This document shows positions 57,046 through 64,000 of a stretch of DNA of 64,000 nucleotides, in pieces (within the stretch, counting starts at the first letter, position 1; each line of letters begins with the position of its first letter). Origin of the DNA: Streptomyces sp. TG1A-8 (GTDB taxonomy: Bacteria; Actinomycetota; Actinomycetes; Streptomycetales; Streptomycetaceae). The stretch covers positions 5,270,001 to 5,334,000 of the forward strand of contig NZ_JASTLB010000001.1 of NCBI RefSeq assembly GCF_030499535.1, read 5' to 3'. The translations under genes and the position numbers were made by a program. Under the pieces are notes generated by a model. The model made no database searches. It was not told the origin of the DNA and saw nothing but the letters and a program-made list of their open reading frames with translations.

Positions 57046-57906
57046 GTGAGCGAACCGCGGTCCGCGCCGACCGTGGGTCAGGTGGTCCTCGGCCGACGCC
57101 TGCTGGACCTGCGGGAACGCGCCGGACTCAAGCGCGAGGAGGCCGCCCGGATCCTCCACGTCGCCCCCGCCACCGTCCGCCGCATGGAGACGGCCGAGGT
57201 CGCCCTCAAGATCCCGTACCTGCAGATGCTCCTGAAGGCCTACGGCGTCCCCGGCGACGAGGCCGAACTCTTCGTCCGGCTGGCCGAGGAGGCCAACAGA
57301 CCCGGCTGGTGGCAGCGTTTCCACGACATCCTGCCGGGCTGGTTCTCGATGTACGTCAGCCTGGAGGGCGCCGCCGCCCTCATCCGCTCCTACGAGCCGC
57401 ACTTCGTCCCCGGCCTGCTGCAGACCGAGGACTACGCGCGCGGGGTGCTCAGGTCGGGCGCCGTCGGGCAGACCAGCCCGGAGGAGATCGAGCGCCACGT
57501 CGCCCTGCGCATGCACCGCCAGGAACTGCTCACCCGTCCCGACGCCCCCCGCTTTTGGACGGTGATGGACGAGACCGCACTGCGCCGGCCCGTCGGCGGC
57601 CCGGAGGTGATGCGCGCGCAGATCGACAGACTGCTCGAGGTCACGAAGCTGCCCAACGTGACGCTCCAGGTCGCCCCGTTCGCCAACGGGCCGCACCCGG
57701 GCACGTACGGGCCCTTCGTGCTGTTCAGGTTCGCCATGCCGGAGCTGCCGGACATGGTCTACAGCGAGTACCTGACCGGTGCCGTCTACCTCGACGCACG
57801 CTCCGAGGTGGCGGCCCACCTGGAGGTCATGGACCGCATGGCGGCGCAGGCCGCCACGGCACAACGCACGAAGGAGATCCTGCGGGATCTCCGCAAGGAG
57901 CTGTGA
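57046..57906 (+). CDS. Scr1/WhiJ-type XRE transcription regulator
   Basis: 286 residues. An N-terminal helix-turn-helix (about 13-70: VVLGRRLLDLRERAGLKREE, APATVRRMETAEVALKIPYL) is followed by a DUF5753 domain with PGLLQTEDYARGVLRSG, RMHRQELLTRPDAPRFW and NVTLQVAPFANGPHPGTYGP. This architecture is that of WhiJ-like regulators, which pair with DUF397 proteins and influence Streptomyces development. GTG 57046 has GGAGG 7 nt upstream. The DUF397 gene starts at the base after its stop codon. Confidence 0.93.
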   Translation: MSEPRSAPTVGQVVLGRRLLDLRERAGLKREEAARILHVAPATVRRMETAEVALKIPYLQMLLKAYGVPGDEAELFVRLAEEANRPGWWQRFHDILPGWFSMYVSLEGAAALIRSYEPHFVPGLLQTEDYARGVLRSGAVGQTSPEEIERHVALRMHRQELLTRPDAPRFWTVMDETALRRPVGGPEVMRAQIDRLLEVTKLPNVTLQVAPFANGPHPGTYGPFVLFRFAMPELPDMVYSEYLTGAVYLDARSEVAAHLEVMDRMAAQAATAQRTKEILRDLRKEL

Positions 57907-58161
57907 ATGGATCGCATCAAACCCCGCGGTCGCGTCTACAACGGCATGCCCGCGCGGGAGCTGGGCAGCGAGGGGTGGCACAAACCCTGGAGCGGCGGCA
58001 ACGGCGGGAACTGCCTGGAGGCGATGAAACTCGCCGACGGCCGCATAGCCGTGCGCCAGTCCACCGATCCCGACGGACCGGCGCTGATCTACACCACCGA
58101 CGAGATGACCGCCTTCATCCAGGGCGCCAAGGCGGGGGAGGCCGACTTCCTCCTCTCCTGA
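57907..58161 (+). CDS. DUF397 protein partner of the XRE regulator
   Basis: 84 residues. DUF397 core: WHKPWSGGNGGNCLEAMKL, then IAVRQSTDPDGPALIYTTDE and MTAFIQGAKAGEADFLL. BldB-unrelated but developmentally linked DUF397 proteins are thought to antagonise or modify the adjacent Scr1-type regulator. A 20-residue N-terminal extension (MDRIKPRGRVYNGMPARELG) precedes the core, longer than in many members. ATG 57907 directly follows the TGA of the XRE gene, so translation is coupled. Confidence 0.9.
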   Translation: MDRIKPRGRVYNGMPARELGSEGWHKPWSGGNGGNCLEAMKLADGRIAVRQSTDPDGPALIYTTDEMTAFIQGAKAGEADFLLS

Positions 58162-58187
58162 ACCTGACCGTGATTGTTCTTTTCCCT

Positions 58188-58214
58188 CAACTTCCTTGTG
58201 TTGCAATTAAGTTG
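58188..58214. promoter_or_regulatory. inverted repeat before the SAV2177-type methyltransferase
   Basis: CAACTT (58188-58193) and AAGTTG (58209-58214) flank TGTTGCAATT in an AT-rich island (58170-58220), unusual for this DNA. Probably the promoter or operator of the next gene. Confidence 0.4.
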
Positions 58215-58249
58215 ATGACTCACCACGCCAGATGCCTACGGAGCGCCGC

Positions 58250-59059
58250 ATGACAGGGCAGGACCCGGCGGCCGCCGGGATCGACACCAGCAGGCCGCAT
58301 CCCGCGCGCATGTACGACTGGTACCTCGGCGGCAAGGACAACTACCCCGTCGACGAGGAGATGGGGCGGCAGATGCTCGCCCTCGAGCCCAGGGTGCCGG
58401 TCATGGCCCGGGTCAACCGCGCCTTCATGCAGCGCGCCACGCGCTGGCTCGCCCAGCAGGGCGTACGACAGTTCCTGGACATCGGCACCGGCATCCCCAC
58501 CGAGCCCAACCTGCACCAGATCGCCCAGCAGGTCGCCCCCGACTCCCGCGTCGTCTACTGCGACAACGACCCGATCGTGCTGGCCCACGCCGCTGCCCTG
58601 CTGCGCAGCACACCCGAGGGCGCGACCGAGTACCTGCAGGCCGACGTGCGCGATCCGGCGACGATCCTCGCGGGCGCCAAGCAGGTCCTCGACCTGGACC
58701 GCCCGGTCGCGCTCTCCCTCGTCGCCCTGCTGCACTTCATCTCCGACGACGACGGCGCGCACGACCTGGTCGGCCGGCTGCTGTCCGAACTGCCCTCCGG
58801 CAGCTACCTGATGACGACCCACGCCACGGCCGACTTCAGCCCCGAGAAGTCGGCGGTCGCCACCGAGAAGCTCAGGGCGGCCGGCGTCACGCTGGCCCTG
58901 CGCTCCCGTGCGGAGTTCGCCCGCTTCTTCGACGGCCTCGACCTGGTGGAGCCCGGCGTCGAGATCGTCCACAAGTGGCACCCCGAACTGGGCGAGCCGG
59001 TCGCCGGACAGGACGAGGGGGTGATCCCCGGCTACGGTGCGGTGGCCCGCAAGCCGTAG
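58250..59059 (+). CDS. SAV2177/DUF574 family SAM-dependent methyltransferase
   Basis: 269 residues. The family is large in Streptomyces and often sits beside XRE/DUF397 pairs; substrates are unknown. Signature start RPHPARMYDWYLGGKDNYPVD, SAM motif QFLDIGTGIPTEPNLHQ, VVYCDNDPIVLAHA, YLQADVRDPATIL and ALSLVALLHFISDDD. ATG 58250 has CGGAGC 7 nt upstream; ATG 58232 would add six residues but has no ribosome site. A 14-bp tandem duplication (59051-59078) covers its stop codon, so the second copy repeats KP-stop in an altered frame. Confidence 0.9.
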   Translation: MTGQDPAAAGIDTSRPHPARMYDWYLGGKDNYPVDEEMGRQMLALEPRVPVMARVNRAFMQRATRWLAQQGVRQFLDIGTGIPTEPNLHQIAQQVAPDSRVVYCDNDPIVLAHAAALLRSTPEGATEYLQADVRDPATILAGAKQVLDLDRPVALSLVALLHFISDDDGAHDLVGRLLSELPSGSYLMTTHATADFSPEKSAVATEKLRAAGVTLALRSRAEFARFFDGLDLVEPGVEIVHKWHPELGEPVAGQDEGVIPGYGAVARKP

Positions 59060-59078
59060 CCCGCAAGCCGTAGCCCGC
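59051..59078. repeat. 14-bp tandem duplication over a stop codon
   Basis: AAGCCGTAGCCCGC occurs twice; the first copy contains the TAG that ends the methyltransferase gene. Confidence 0.9.
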
Positions 59079-59220
59079 GTCGTGCGGGCCCCGCACGACG
59101 CGGTGGCCCGCGGGGCGCCCGCCACGCCGGGGCGGGCGTGCCTCGACGGCCCTGCACGCCGCGGACCGCGTCACCCGCGCAGGAACTCGTGGCCCCCACG
59201 ACCCGCGGTGCCCCACCCGT

Positions 59221-59290
59221 GCACCGGGCCCCTCATCCGGCCACCGGGCCCCTCGTCCTGCCATCGGGCCCCTCACCCGGTCACCGGGCT
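59221..59290. repeat. imperfect 20-bp tandem repeats
   Basis: Three copies of a CCACCGGGCCCCTCATCCGG-like unit start at 59221, 59241 and 59261, and a degenerate fourth at 59281 runs into the stop of the second gltD. Units differ at 2-4 positions. Likely replication slippage; no protein-level repeat is involved. Confidence 0.85.
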
Positions 59291-59291
59291 C

Positions 59292-60779
59292 TCACACGGC
59301 CATCGGCCGGTCGAACGGCGAGACCGGCGCCGGCAGCCGGGAGTCGCCCGTCAGATGGCGGTCGACGGCCGCCGCCACCGAACGTCCCTCCGCGATCGCC
59401 CACACGACGAGCGACTGTCCGCGCGCCGCGTCCCCGGCGGCGAACACGCCGGGAACGCTGGTCGCGAAGCCGCCGTCCCGGGCGATCGTGCCCCGCGCCC
59501 CCACGGCCAGACCCAGCTGCTCGACCAGCCCGTCCCTCCGGTCGGGCCCGGAGAAGCCGAGCGCGAGCAGCACCAGGTCGGCGGGCAGCGTCCGCTCGGT
59601 CCCCGGAAGGGGCCGCCGCCGCGGGTCGACCTCGACCAGGTGCAGCGCCCGCACCCGCCCGTCGCCGTCTCCGGTGAAGCGGAGCGTGGACGCCGCGAAC
59701 AGCCGTGCGTCCGCGTTCGCCGCCGGTGCCGTCCGCAGGTCCCGCGCCTCCTCGTGCGCGGCCGACAGCCGGTAGACCCTCGGGTACGTCGGCCACGGCT
59801 CGGCCTCCTCGTCCCGCTCGGCGCCCGGCTGCGCGTAGATGTCCAGCTGGGTCACCGACGCGGCGCCCTGGCGCACCGCGGTCCCCAGACAGTCGGCCCC
59901 GGTGTCCCCGCCGCCCACGATCACCACGTGCCTGCCGGCCGCCGACAGCGGCGAGACCTCCAGATCCCCCTCCCGCACCCGGTTGGACAGCGGCAGGTAC
60001 TCCATCGCCTGGTGCACCCCGCCCAGCTCCCGGCCCGGCACCGCGAGGTCCCGCCACGCCGTCGCGCCCGTGGCCAGCACCACGGCGTCGTAACGCGCCC
60101 GCAGTGTGGCGGCCGGCACGTCCCGCCCGACCGCCGTCGAGGTGCGGAACCCGGTCCCCTCCGCCCGCATCTGCTCGATCCGCCGCTCCAGATGCCGCTT
60201 CTCCATCTTGAACTCGGGGATGCCGTACCGCATCAGCCCGCCGATCCGGTCGTCCTTCTCGAAGACGACCACGGTGTGCCCGGCCCGGGTCAGCTGCTGC
60301 GCCGCGGCGAGCCCGGCCGGTCCCGAACCGATCACGGCGACGGTCCTCCCGGACAGCCGCTCGGGCGGGCGCGGCGGGGTGAAGCCCTCCTCCCAGGCCC
60401 GGTCGGCGATCGCACACTCGACGTTCTTGATGGTCACGGCCGGCTGGTTGATCGCGAGCACGCACCCCGCCTCGCAGGGCGCCGGACACAACCGCCCGGT
60501 GAACTCCGGGAAGTTGTTCGTCGCGTGCAGCCGGTCGCTCGCCGTCCGCCAGTCCTCGCGGGAGACCAGGTCGTTCCACTCGGGGATCAGATTGCCCAGC
60601 GGGCAGGCCTCGTGGCAGAACGGGACACCGCAGTCCATGCAGCGGTCCGCCTGCCTGCTGACGATCGGCAGCAGCGCACCCGGGACGCAGACCTCGTCCC
60701 AGTCCCGGGCCCGCTCCTCGACGGGCCGCCGCGGCCACTCCTCGCGCGGCGTGGTCATGAACCCCTTGGGATCGGCCAT
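59292..60779 (-). CDS. second GltD-like NADPH:FAD/Fe-S oxidoreductase
   Basis: 495 residues, alignable end to end with GltD at 8699-10162. It keeps both Fe-S clusters (CMDCGVPFCHEACPLGN, CPAPCEAGC), the FAD site [20 protein letters not shown], the NADPH site [13 protein letters not shown] and the last FAD motif GVFAAGDAARGQSLVVWAIA. Differences are concentrated in the middle, where an insertion near TAPAANADARLFA lies before the second domain's end. No gltB is adjacent, so it may supply electrons to another acceptor or duplicate GltD. ATG 60779 with GAGGAAG about 7 nt upstream. Confidence 0.9.
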   Translation of the reverse strand: MADPKGFMTTPREEWPRRPVEERARDWDEVCVPGALLPIVSRQADRCMDCGVPFCHEACPLGNLIPEWNDLVSREDWRTASDRLHATNNFPEFTGRLCPAPCEAGCVLAINQPAVTIKNVECAIADRAWEEGFTPPRPPERLSGRTVAVIGSGPAGLAAAQQLTRAGHTVVVFEKDDRIGGLMRYGIPEFKMEKRHLERRIEQMRAEGTGFRTSTAVGRDVPAATLRARYDAVVLATGATAWRDLAVPGRELGGVHQAMEYLPLSNRVREGDLEVSPLSAAGRHVVIVGGGDTGADCLGTAVRQGAASVTQLDIYAQPGAERDEEAEPWPTYPRVYRLSAAHEEARDLRTAPAANADARLFAASTLRFTGDGDGRVRALHLVEVDPRRRPLPGTERTLPADLVLLALGFSGPDRRDGLVEQLGLAVGARGTIARDGGFATSVPGVFAAGDAARGQSLVVWAIAEGRSVAAAVDRHLTGDSRLPAPVSPFDRPMAV

Positions 60780-61011
60780 GGTCGTCTTCCTCGCCTGCTC
60801 ACCCCGGAAGGCACGGGGAGCACGACGGGCCGGGCGGTACCGGCCGGCATCCGTCCGGCGCTCTCGCGGCACTCTTCCCGCCACGATACGTCCGCGCGGA
60901 CACCGGCGCAGGGTGGCGGACGGGTGCCGCGGGCGAACGCGGCCGACGGTCCACCGCCCTGCCCCGCCCCTCTGCCCCCGCACGCCGGCGCGACCCTGCA
61001 TCATGGGCTCC

Positions 61012-61644
61012 GTGCGACTCGAAGCGATCACCTGGGACCGGCTCGCCGACCTGCTCGCCGAGCGGCTGCTCGCGCTGGAGCCGGCCGACGGAAGTGCCTG
61101 GCCGCGCGTCGGCTTCGACGGGGCGCCGGCCGCCCGCCCGGACGACCTCGCCGAGCGTGTCGCACAGGCGCTGCGTGTGCGCGGCAGGCCTTCGCTCGTC
61201 GTCGGAGCCGAAGGCTTCCTGCGCCCCGCCTCGCTCCGCCTGGAGCACGGACGCCGGGACGTGGAGGCCTACTACGGCGGATGGTTCGACACGGGCGCCC
61301 TGTGGCGCGAGGTCTTCGGCCCGCTGGAGCCCGGAGGCGACGGCCGCGTCCTGCCCGACCTGTGGGACCCGGCCACCGACCGCGCCACGCGCAGTCCCTA
61401 CGTCCCCCTCCCGCCCGGCGGGATCCTCCTGCTCCACGGCCCCCTCCTGCTGCGGCACTGGTTCCCCTTCGACCTGACCGTGCACCTCCTGCTGTCTCCG
61501 GGCGCCCTGCGCCGCCGCACACCCGAGGCCGACCACTGGACGCTCCCCGCGTTCGAGCGCTACGAGGCGGAGACCGACCCGGCCGCCACGGCCGACGTCC
61601 TCGTCCGCGCCGACGACCCGCGGCACCCCGCCTGGAACGGCTGA
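61012..61644 (+). CDS. uridine-kinase-like protein
   Basis: 210 residues. Resembles the Streptomyces uridine kinase group, though a textbook P-loop is not evident: the corresponding segment is WPRVGFDGAPAARPDDLA. Other landmarks are PSLVVGAEGFLRPASLRLEHG, AYYGGWFDTGALWREVFGPL, TRSPYVPLPPGGILLLHGP and LTVHLLLSPGALRRRTPE. Nucleoside phosphorylation is a family-level guess. GTG 61012 (VRLEAITW) is preferred, as a CATCAT hexamer 7 nt upstream suggests leaderless initiation; ATG 61003 is the alternative. It converges on corA. Confidence 0.72.
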   Translation: MRLEAITWDRLADLLAERLLALEPADGSAWPRVGFDGAPAARPDDLAERVAQALRVRGRPSLVVGAEGFLRPASLRLEHGRRDVEAYYGGWFDTGALWREVFGPLEPGGDGRVLPDLWDPATDRATRSPYVPLPPGGILLLHGPLLLRHWFPFDLTVHLLLSPGALRRRTPEADHWTLPAFERYEAETDPAATADVLVRADDPRHPAWNG

Positions 61645-61681
61645 CGGCACGCCCCGGCGAACCGGCCGGGCTCCGGGCCGG

Positions 61682-62806
61682 TCAGAGCCAGCCGTTGCGC
61701 CGGAAGCCCCGGTACAAGGCGAGGCAGCCCGCCGCCATCACCGACATGACGAGGGGGTAGCCGAAGCGCCAGTGCAGCTCGGGCATGTGGTCGAAGTTCA
61801 TGCCGTACACCCCGCACACCATCGTCGGCACGGCGATCACCGCGGCCCAGGCCGTGATCCTCCGCATGTCCTCGTTCTGCGCGACCGTCACCTGCGCGAG
61901 GTGCGCCTGCAGGATGGAGTTGAGCAGGTCGTCGAACGCGGCTATCTGGTCCCTGGCCCGCATCAGGTGGTCGGACACGTCCCTGAAGTAGGCCTGTATC
62001 TCCGGTCCGACCACCCGTATCGGGCGGGTGGCCAGGTCCTCCACCGGGCGGCCGAGGGGCACCACGGCCCGCTTCAATTCGAGGAGTTCGCGCTTGAGCT
62101 GGTAGATGCGCCCCGGGTCGGTCCGTGCGCCGTTCTCCGAGAAGACGTCGGTCTCGACCTGGTCGATGTCGGCCTGCACCGCGTCCGTGACGCTCAGGTA
62201 GTCGTCCACGACGTGGTTGGCGATCGCGTGCAGCACCGCCGCCGGCCCCTTGGCGAGCTGCTCCGGCTGCGCCTCCAATTCCTCGCGCAGCGGGCCCAGC
62301 GAGCCGTGCCGGCCGTGCCGCACCGTGACGACGAAGTCCTCGCCGGCGAAGACCATGATCTCGCCGGTGTCCACCACCTCGCTCGTCGCCGTCAGTTGCT
62401 CGTGCTCCACGTAGCAGACCGTCTTGAACACGGCGAACAGCGTCTCCCCGTACCGCTCCAGCTTGGGTCGCTGATGTGCCTCGACCGCGTCCTCCACCGC
62501 CAGCGGGTGCAGGTCGAACAACCCGGCGACGCCGGCGAACTCACGCACCGTCGGCTCGTGCAGCCCCAGCCAGACGAAACCCTCGTCGCTCCCGCGCACC
62601 TTCTTCACGGCCTCCGCCAGGTCGGTGCACTCCGGTACGCGGACACCGCCCTGGTACATCACCCAGTTCACCACGGACGAACCCAGCGGGGAGCGGGCGG
62701 GATGGCTCAGGTCGACACGCCGGCGCCTGGCCAGCCGTGCCACCTTGCGCAGGCCACCGACCCTGCCCAGCCCCGTGACCTTCCGCAGGTTTTCTGCCAT
62801 GGACAT
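61682..62806 (-). CDS. corA: CorA-family magnesium/cobalt transporter
   Basis: 374 residues. Pentameric channel-type Mg2+ importer. The large cytoplasmic N-terminal domain holds FVWLGLHEPTVREFAGVAGL, HPLAVEDAVEAHQRPKLERYG and the long stalk helix (LLELKRAVVPLGRPVEDL... RDQIAAFDDLLNSIL). Two C-terminal helices bracket the hallmark YGMNFDHMPEL (GMN selectivity motif), ending in a basic RGFRRNGWL tail. ATG 62806 has AAGGAG 7 nt upstream; ATG 62800 lies two codons later. No Mg-responsive leader is evident. Confidence 0.94.
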   Translation of the reverse strand: MSMAENLRKVTGLGRVGGLRKVARLARRRRVDLSHPARSPLGSSVVNWVMYQGGVRVPECTDLAEAVKKVRGSDEGFVWLGLHEPTVREFAGVAGLFDLHPLAVEDAVEAHQRPKLERYGETLFAVFKTVCYVEHEQLTATSEVVDTGEIMVFAGEDFVVTVRHGRHGSLGPLREELEAQPEQLAKGPAAVLHAIANHVVDDYLSVTDAVQADIDQVETDVFSENGARTDPGRIYQLKRELLELKRAVVPLGRPVEDLATRPIRVVGPEIQAYFRDVSDHLMRARDQIAAFDDLLNSILQAHLAQVTVAQNEDMRRITAWAAVIAVPTMVCGVYGMNFDHMPELHWRFGYPLVMSVMAAGCLALYRGFRRNGWL

Positions 62807-62982
62807 CCGGATCTCCTTGCGTGGATCCCCTCCCGTGACGCTCCCGCGCCCTGCTCCGCAAGTGTGCCAGCCCGGCGCGAGGCGCGGACGAGCCTGTGGG
62901 AACAGCGCATTCCGCTTCGTTTCCGCCTGTGGACGACGCCCCGTCCGCCACGGACGCCCCGGGCGACCGGGATGATCGCCGT

Positions 62983-63828
62983 ATGACACAGGACGACGGG
63001 TACCTCCTGAACAACCGGCAGAACGAGGCGGGACGGCGCTTCGACGCCCTCGCCGCCCTCTTCGACCCCACGACGTTCCGGCACCTGGAGGGACTGGGAG
63101 CGGGACCCGGACGGCGCTGCTGGGAGGTCGGGGCGGGCGGCACTTCCGTGGTGTCCTGGCTCGCCGGGAGGGTCGGCCCGACCGGGAGGGTCGTCGCCAC
63201 CGACATCGACACCTCGCGGCTCGCCGCCGCGGCCCGTCCGCCGGTCGAGGTGCGCGTCCACGACGTGGGGGCCGAGGAGCCGCCCGGGGAGGACTTCGAC
63301 CTGGTCCACGCCCGGCTGGTCCTCGTCCACGTCCCGGACCGGGAAAGGGCGTTGCGGTCCATGGTCAAGGCGCTGCGGCCCGGCGGACGACTGCTGGTCG
63401 AGGACGCCGACCCGGCCCTCCAGCCACTGATCTGCCCCGATGAGCACGGCCCGGAGCAGCGGCTCGCCAATCGGCTGCGGCAGGGCTTCCGCGAGCTCCT
63501 CGCGGAACGCGGTGCCGATCTGGCCTACGGCCGCAAGCTGCCCCGCCTGCTCCGCGAGGCCGGACTGCACGAGGTGGGGGCCGACGCCTACTTCCCCGTC
63601 GCCTCGCCGGCCTGCACGGCCCTGGAGGCCGCGACCGTCCGTCAGATCCGCGGCCGGCTCGTCACCGCGGGCCTGGCCACCGACGAGGACGTCGACCGCC
63701 ACCTCGCCAACGTCGAGGCAGGCGGCATGGACCTGGTCACCGCCCCACTGGTCTCGGCCTGGGGACGCAAGGGCCGGGAACCGGTACTCCGGGCGGGGGC
63801 CCCCGGGGGCCCGGTCACCCGTGCCTGA
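62983..63828 (+). CDS. class I SAM-dependent methyltransferase
   Basis: 281 residues. Opens YLLNNRQNEAGRRFDALAALFD, typical of small-molecule methyltransferases. SAM motif RRCWEVGAGGTSVVSWLAGR, acidic loop VVATDIDTSRL, DFDLVHARLVLVHVPDRE and VKALRPGGRLLVEDADPAL. The C-terminal domain (VRQIRGRLVTAGLATDEDVD) fits the same subgroup. Substrate unknown. ATG 62983 lacks a ribosome site; a GATGAT hexamer 6 nt upstream may be a -10 element. Its 3' end overlaps the opposing kinase gene by 14 nt. Confidence 0.86.
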   Translation: MTQDDGYLLNNRQNEAGRRFDALAALFDPTTFRHLEGLGAGPGRRCWEVGAGGTSVVSWLAGRVGPTGRVVATDIDTSRLAAAARPPVEVRVHDVGAEEPPGEDFDLVHARLVLVHVPDRERALRSMVKALRPGGRLLVEDADPALQPLICPDEHGPEQRLANRLRQGFRELLAERGADLAYGRKLPRLLREAGLHEVGADAYFPVASPACTALEAATVRQIRGRLVTAGLATDEDVDRHLANVEAGGMDLVTAPLVSAWGRKGREPVLRAGAPGGPVTRA

Positions 63829-64000
63829 ACGCCCCGCCGCCCCGGGGCCCGGCCGCCCCGCCCGGACGCGGTGGACGGCCCCCCACGCGCTCCACCGCCC
63901 GCGCGCCCGCTTCGCACCCCCGCGCCGCCGCCTCCCGCGGATCCGCGCCCGCGCCCAGCGCGGCGAGGAACGCGCCGGTGAAGGCGTCCCCGGCGCCCGT
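63815..64000 (-). CDS. PfkB-family sugar kinase (5' partial, cut by window end)
   Basis: 61 C-terminal residues. Begins with TGAGDAFTGAFLAALG, the PfkB/ribokinase signature with the catalytic Asp and anion-hole GAGD. A helix, ADPREAAARGCEAGARAVERVG, and a Gly/Pro/Arg tail follow. Substrate cannot be assigned from this piece. The upstream part lies outside the window. Confidence 0.85.
   Translation of the reverse strand, partial: TGAGDAFTGAFLAALGAGADPREAAARGCEAGARAVERVGGRPPRPGGAAGPRGGGAFRHG

Noticed and set aside
59221..59290. Tandem repeats as a possible CRISPR array
   Set aside because: Units are contiguous with no spacers and only 20 bp long; no cas genes are present.

Overview
The window is a high-GC chromosomal segment from a Streptomyces or close relative. 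The signs are strong G/C bias at third codon positions, many GTG starts, long antisense open frames caused by base composition, and actinobacterial families such as PdtaR/ANTAR, Scr1-type XRE plus DUF397, SAV2177-type methyltransferases, DUF6343 and DUF899. From memory, the order trpA - lgt - gltBD - pyk - pdtaR - liv - polA - rpsA - coaE matches the conserved core of Streptomyces chromosomes. No prophage, integrase, CRISPR array or rRNA was seen.

Layout. 1-10.2 kb: the end of trpA, a DsbA-like thioredoxin protein, lgt, a VIT/CCC1 metal transporter behind two iron-box-like sites, then gltB-gltD behind a perfect inverted repeat and a GlnR-like half-site pair. 10.5-18.2 kb: a zinc-peptidase-like protein, chorismate mutase, aminopeptidase N, a decayed patch with remnants of a GNAT acetyltransferase and a lysine/ornithine N-monooxygenase, a Tat-exported 5'-nucleotidase and a SIMPL protein. 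18.3-26.5 kb: pyruvate kinase, an unusual short-variable-arm tRNA with a CAA anticodon, pdtaR, and a five-gene branched-chain amino acid ABC operon. 27.1-39 kb: a hotdog thioesterase, an FdhF/YdeP molybdoenzyme, polA, a frame-broken DUF4184 membrane gene, a secreted lytic transglycosylase and the HrpB helicase. 39-48.3 kb: methyltransferases, rpsA with a clear housekeeping promoter, a PAC2 protein, coaE, small TPR and membrane proteins, an S4 RNA-binding protein and a type 5 uracil-DNA glycosylase.

48.5-64 kb is more accessory. It holds a truncated IS481 copy abutting ridA, a FUSC-type membrane protein, a twice-frameshifted DUF899 gene, a 58-residue unknown protein, an ABC exporter, a divergent AbaA-like regulatory cluster (HATPase plus a small protein on one side, XRE plus DUF397 plus a SAM methyltransferase on the other) with two adjacent palindromes, a second gltD with no gltB, a uridine-kinase-like protein, CorA, a methyltransferase and the end of a PfkB-family kinase.

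Nitrogen and carbon metabolism dominate: GltBD makes glutamate, the Liv system imports branched-chain amino acids, Pyk closes glycolysis, and TrpA and chorismate mutase serve aromatic amino acids. Genome upkeep (PolA, UDG, HrpB) and translation (S1, tRNA, S4) are also represented. At least five genes carry a TANNNT hexamer 6-10 nt before the start codon, which predicts leaderless transcripts. Nothing here is clearly a new multi-gene system. The best leads are the gltB palindrome, the AbaA-like cluster, the class I CAA tRNA and the decayed siderophore-type oxygenase patch.
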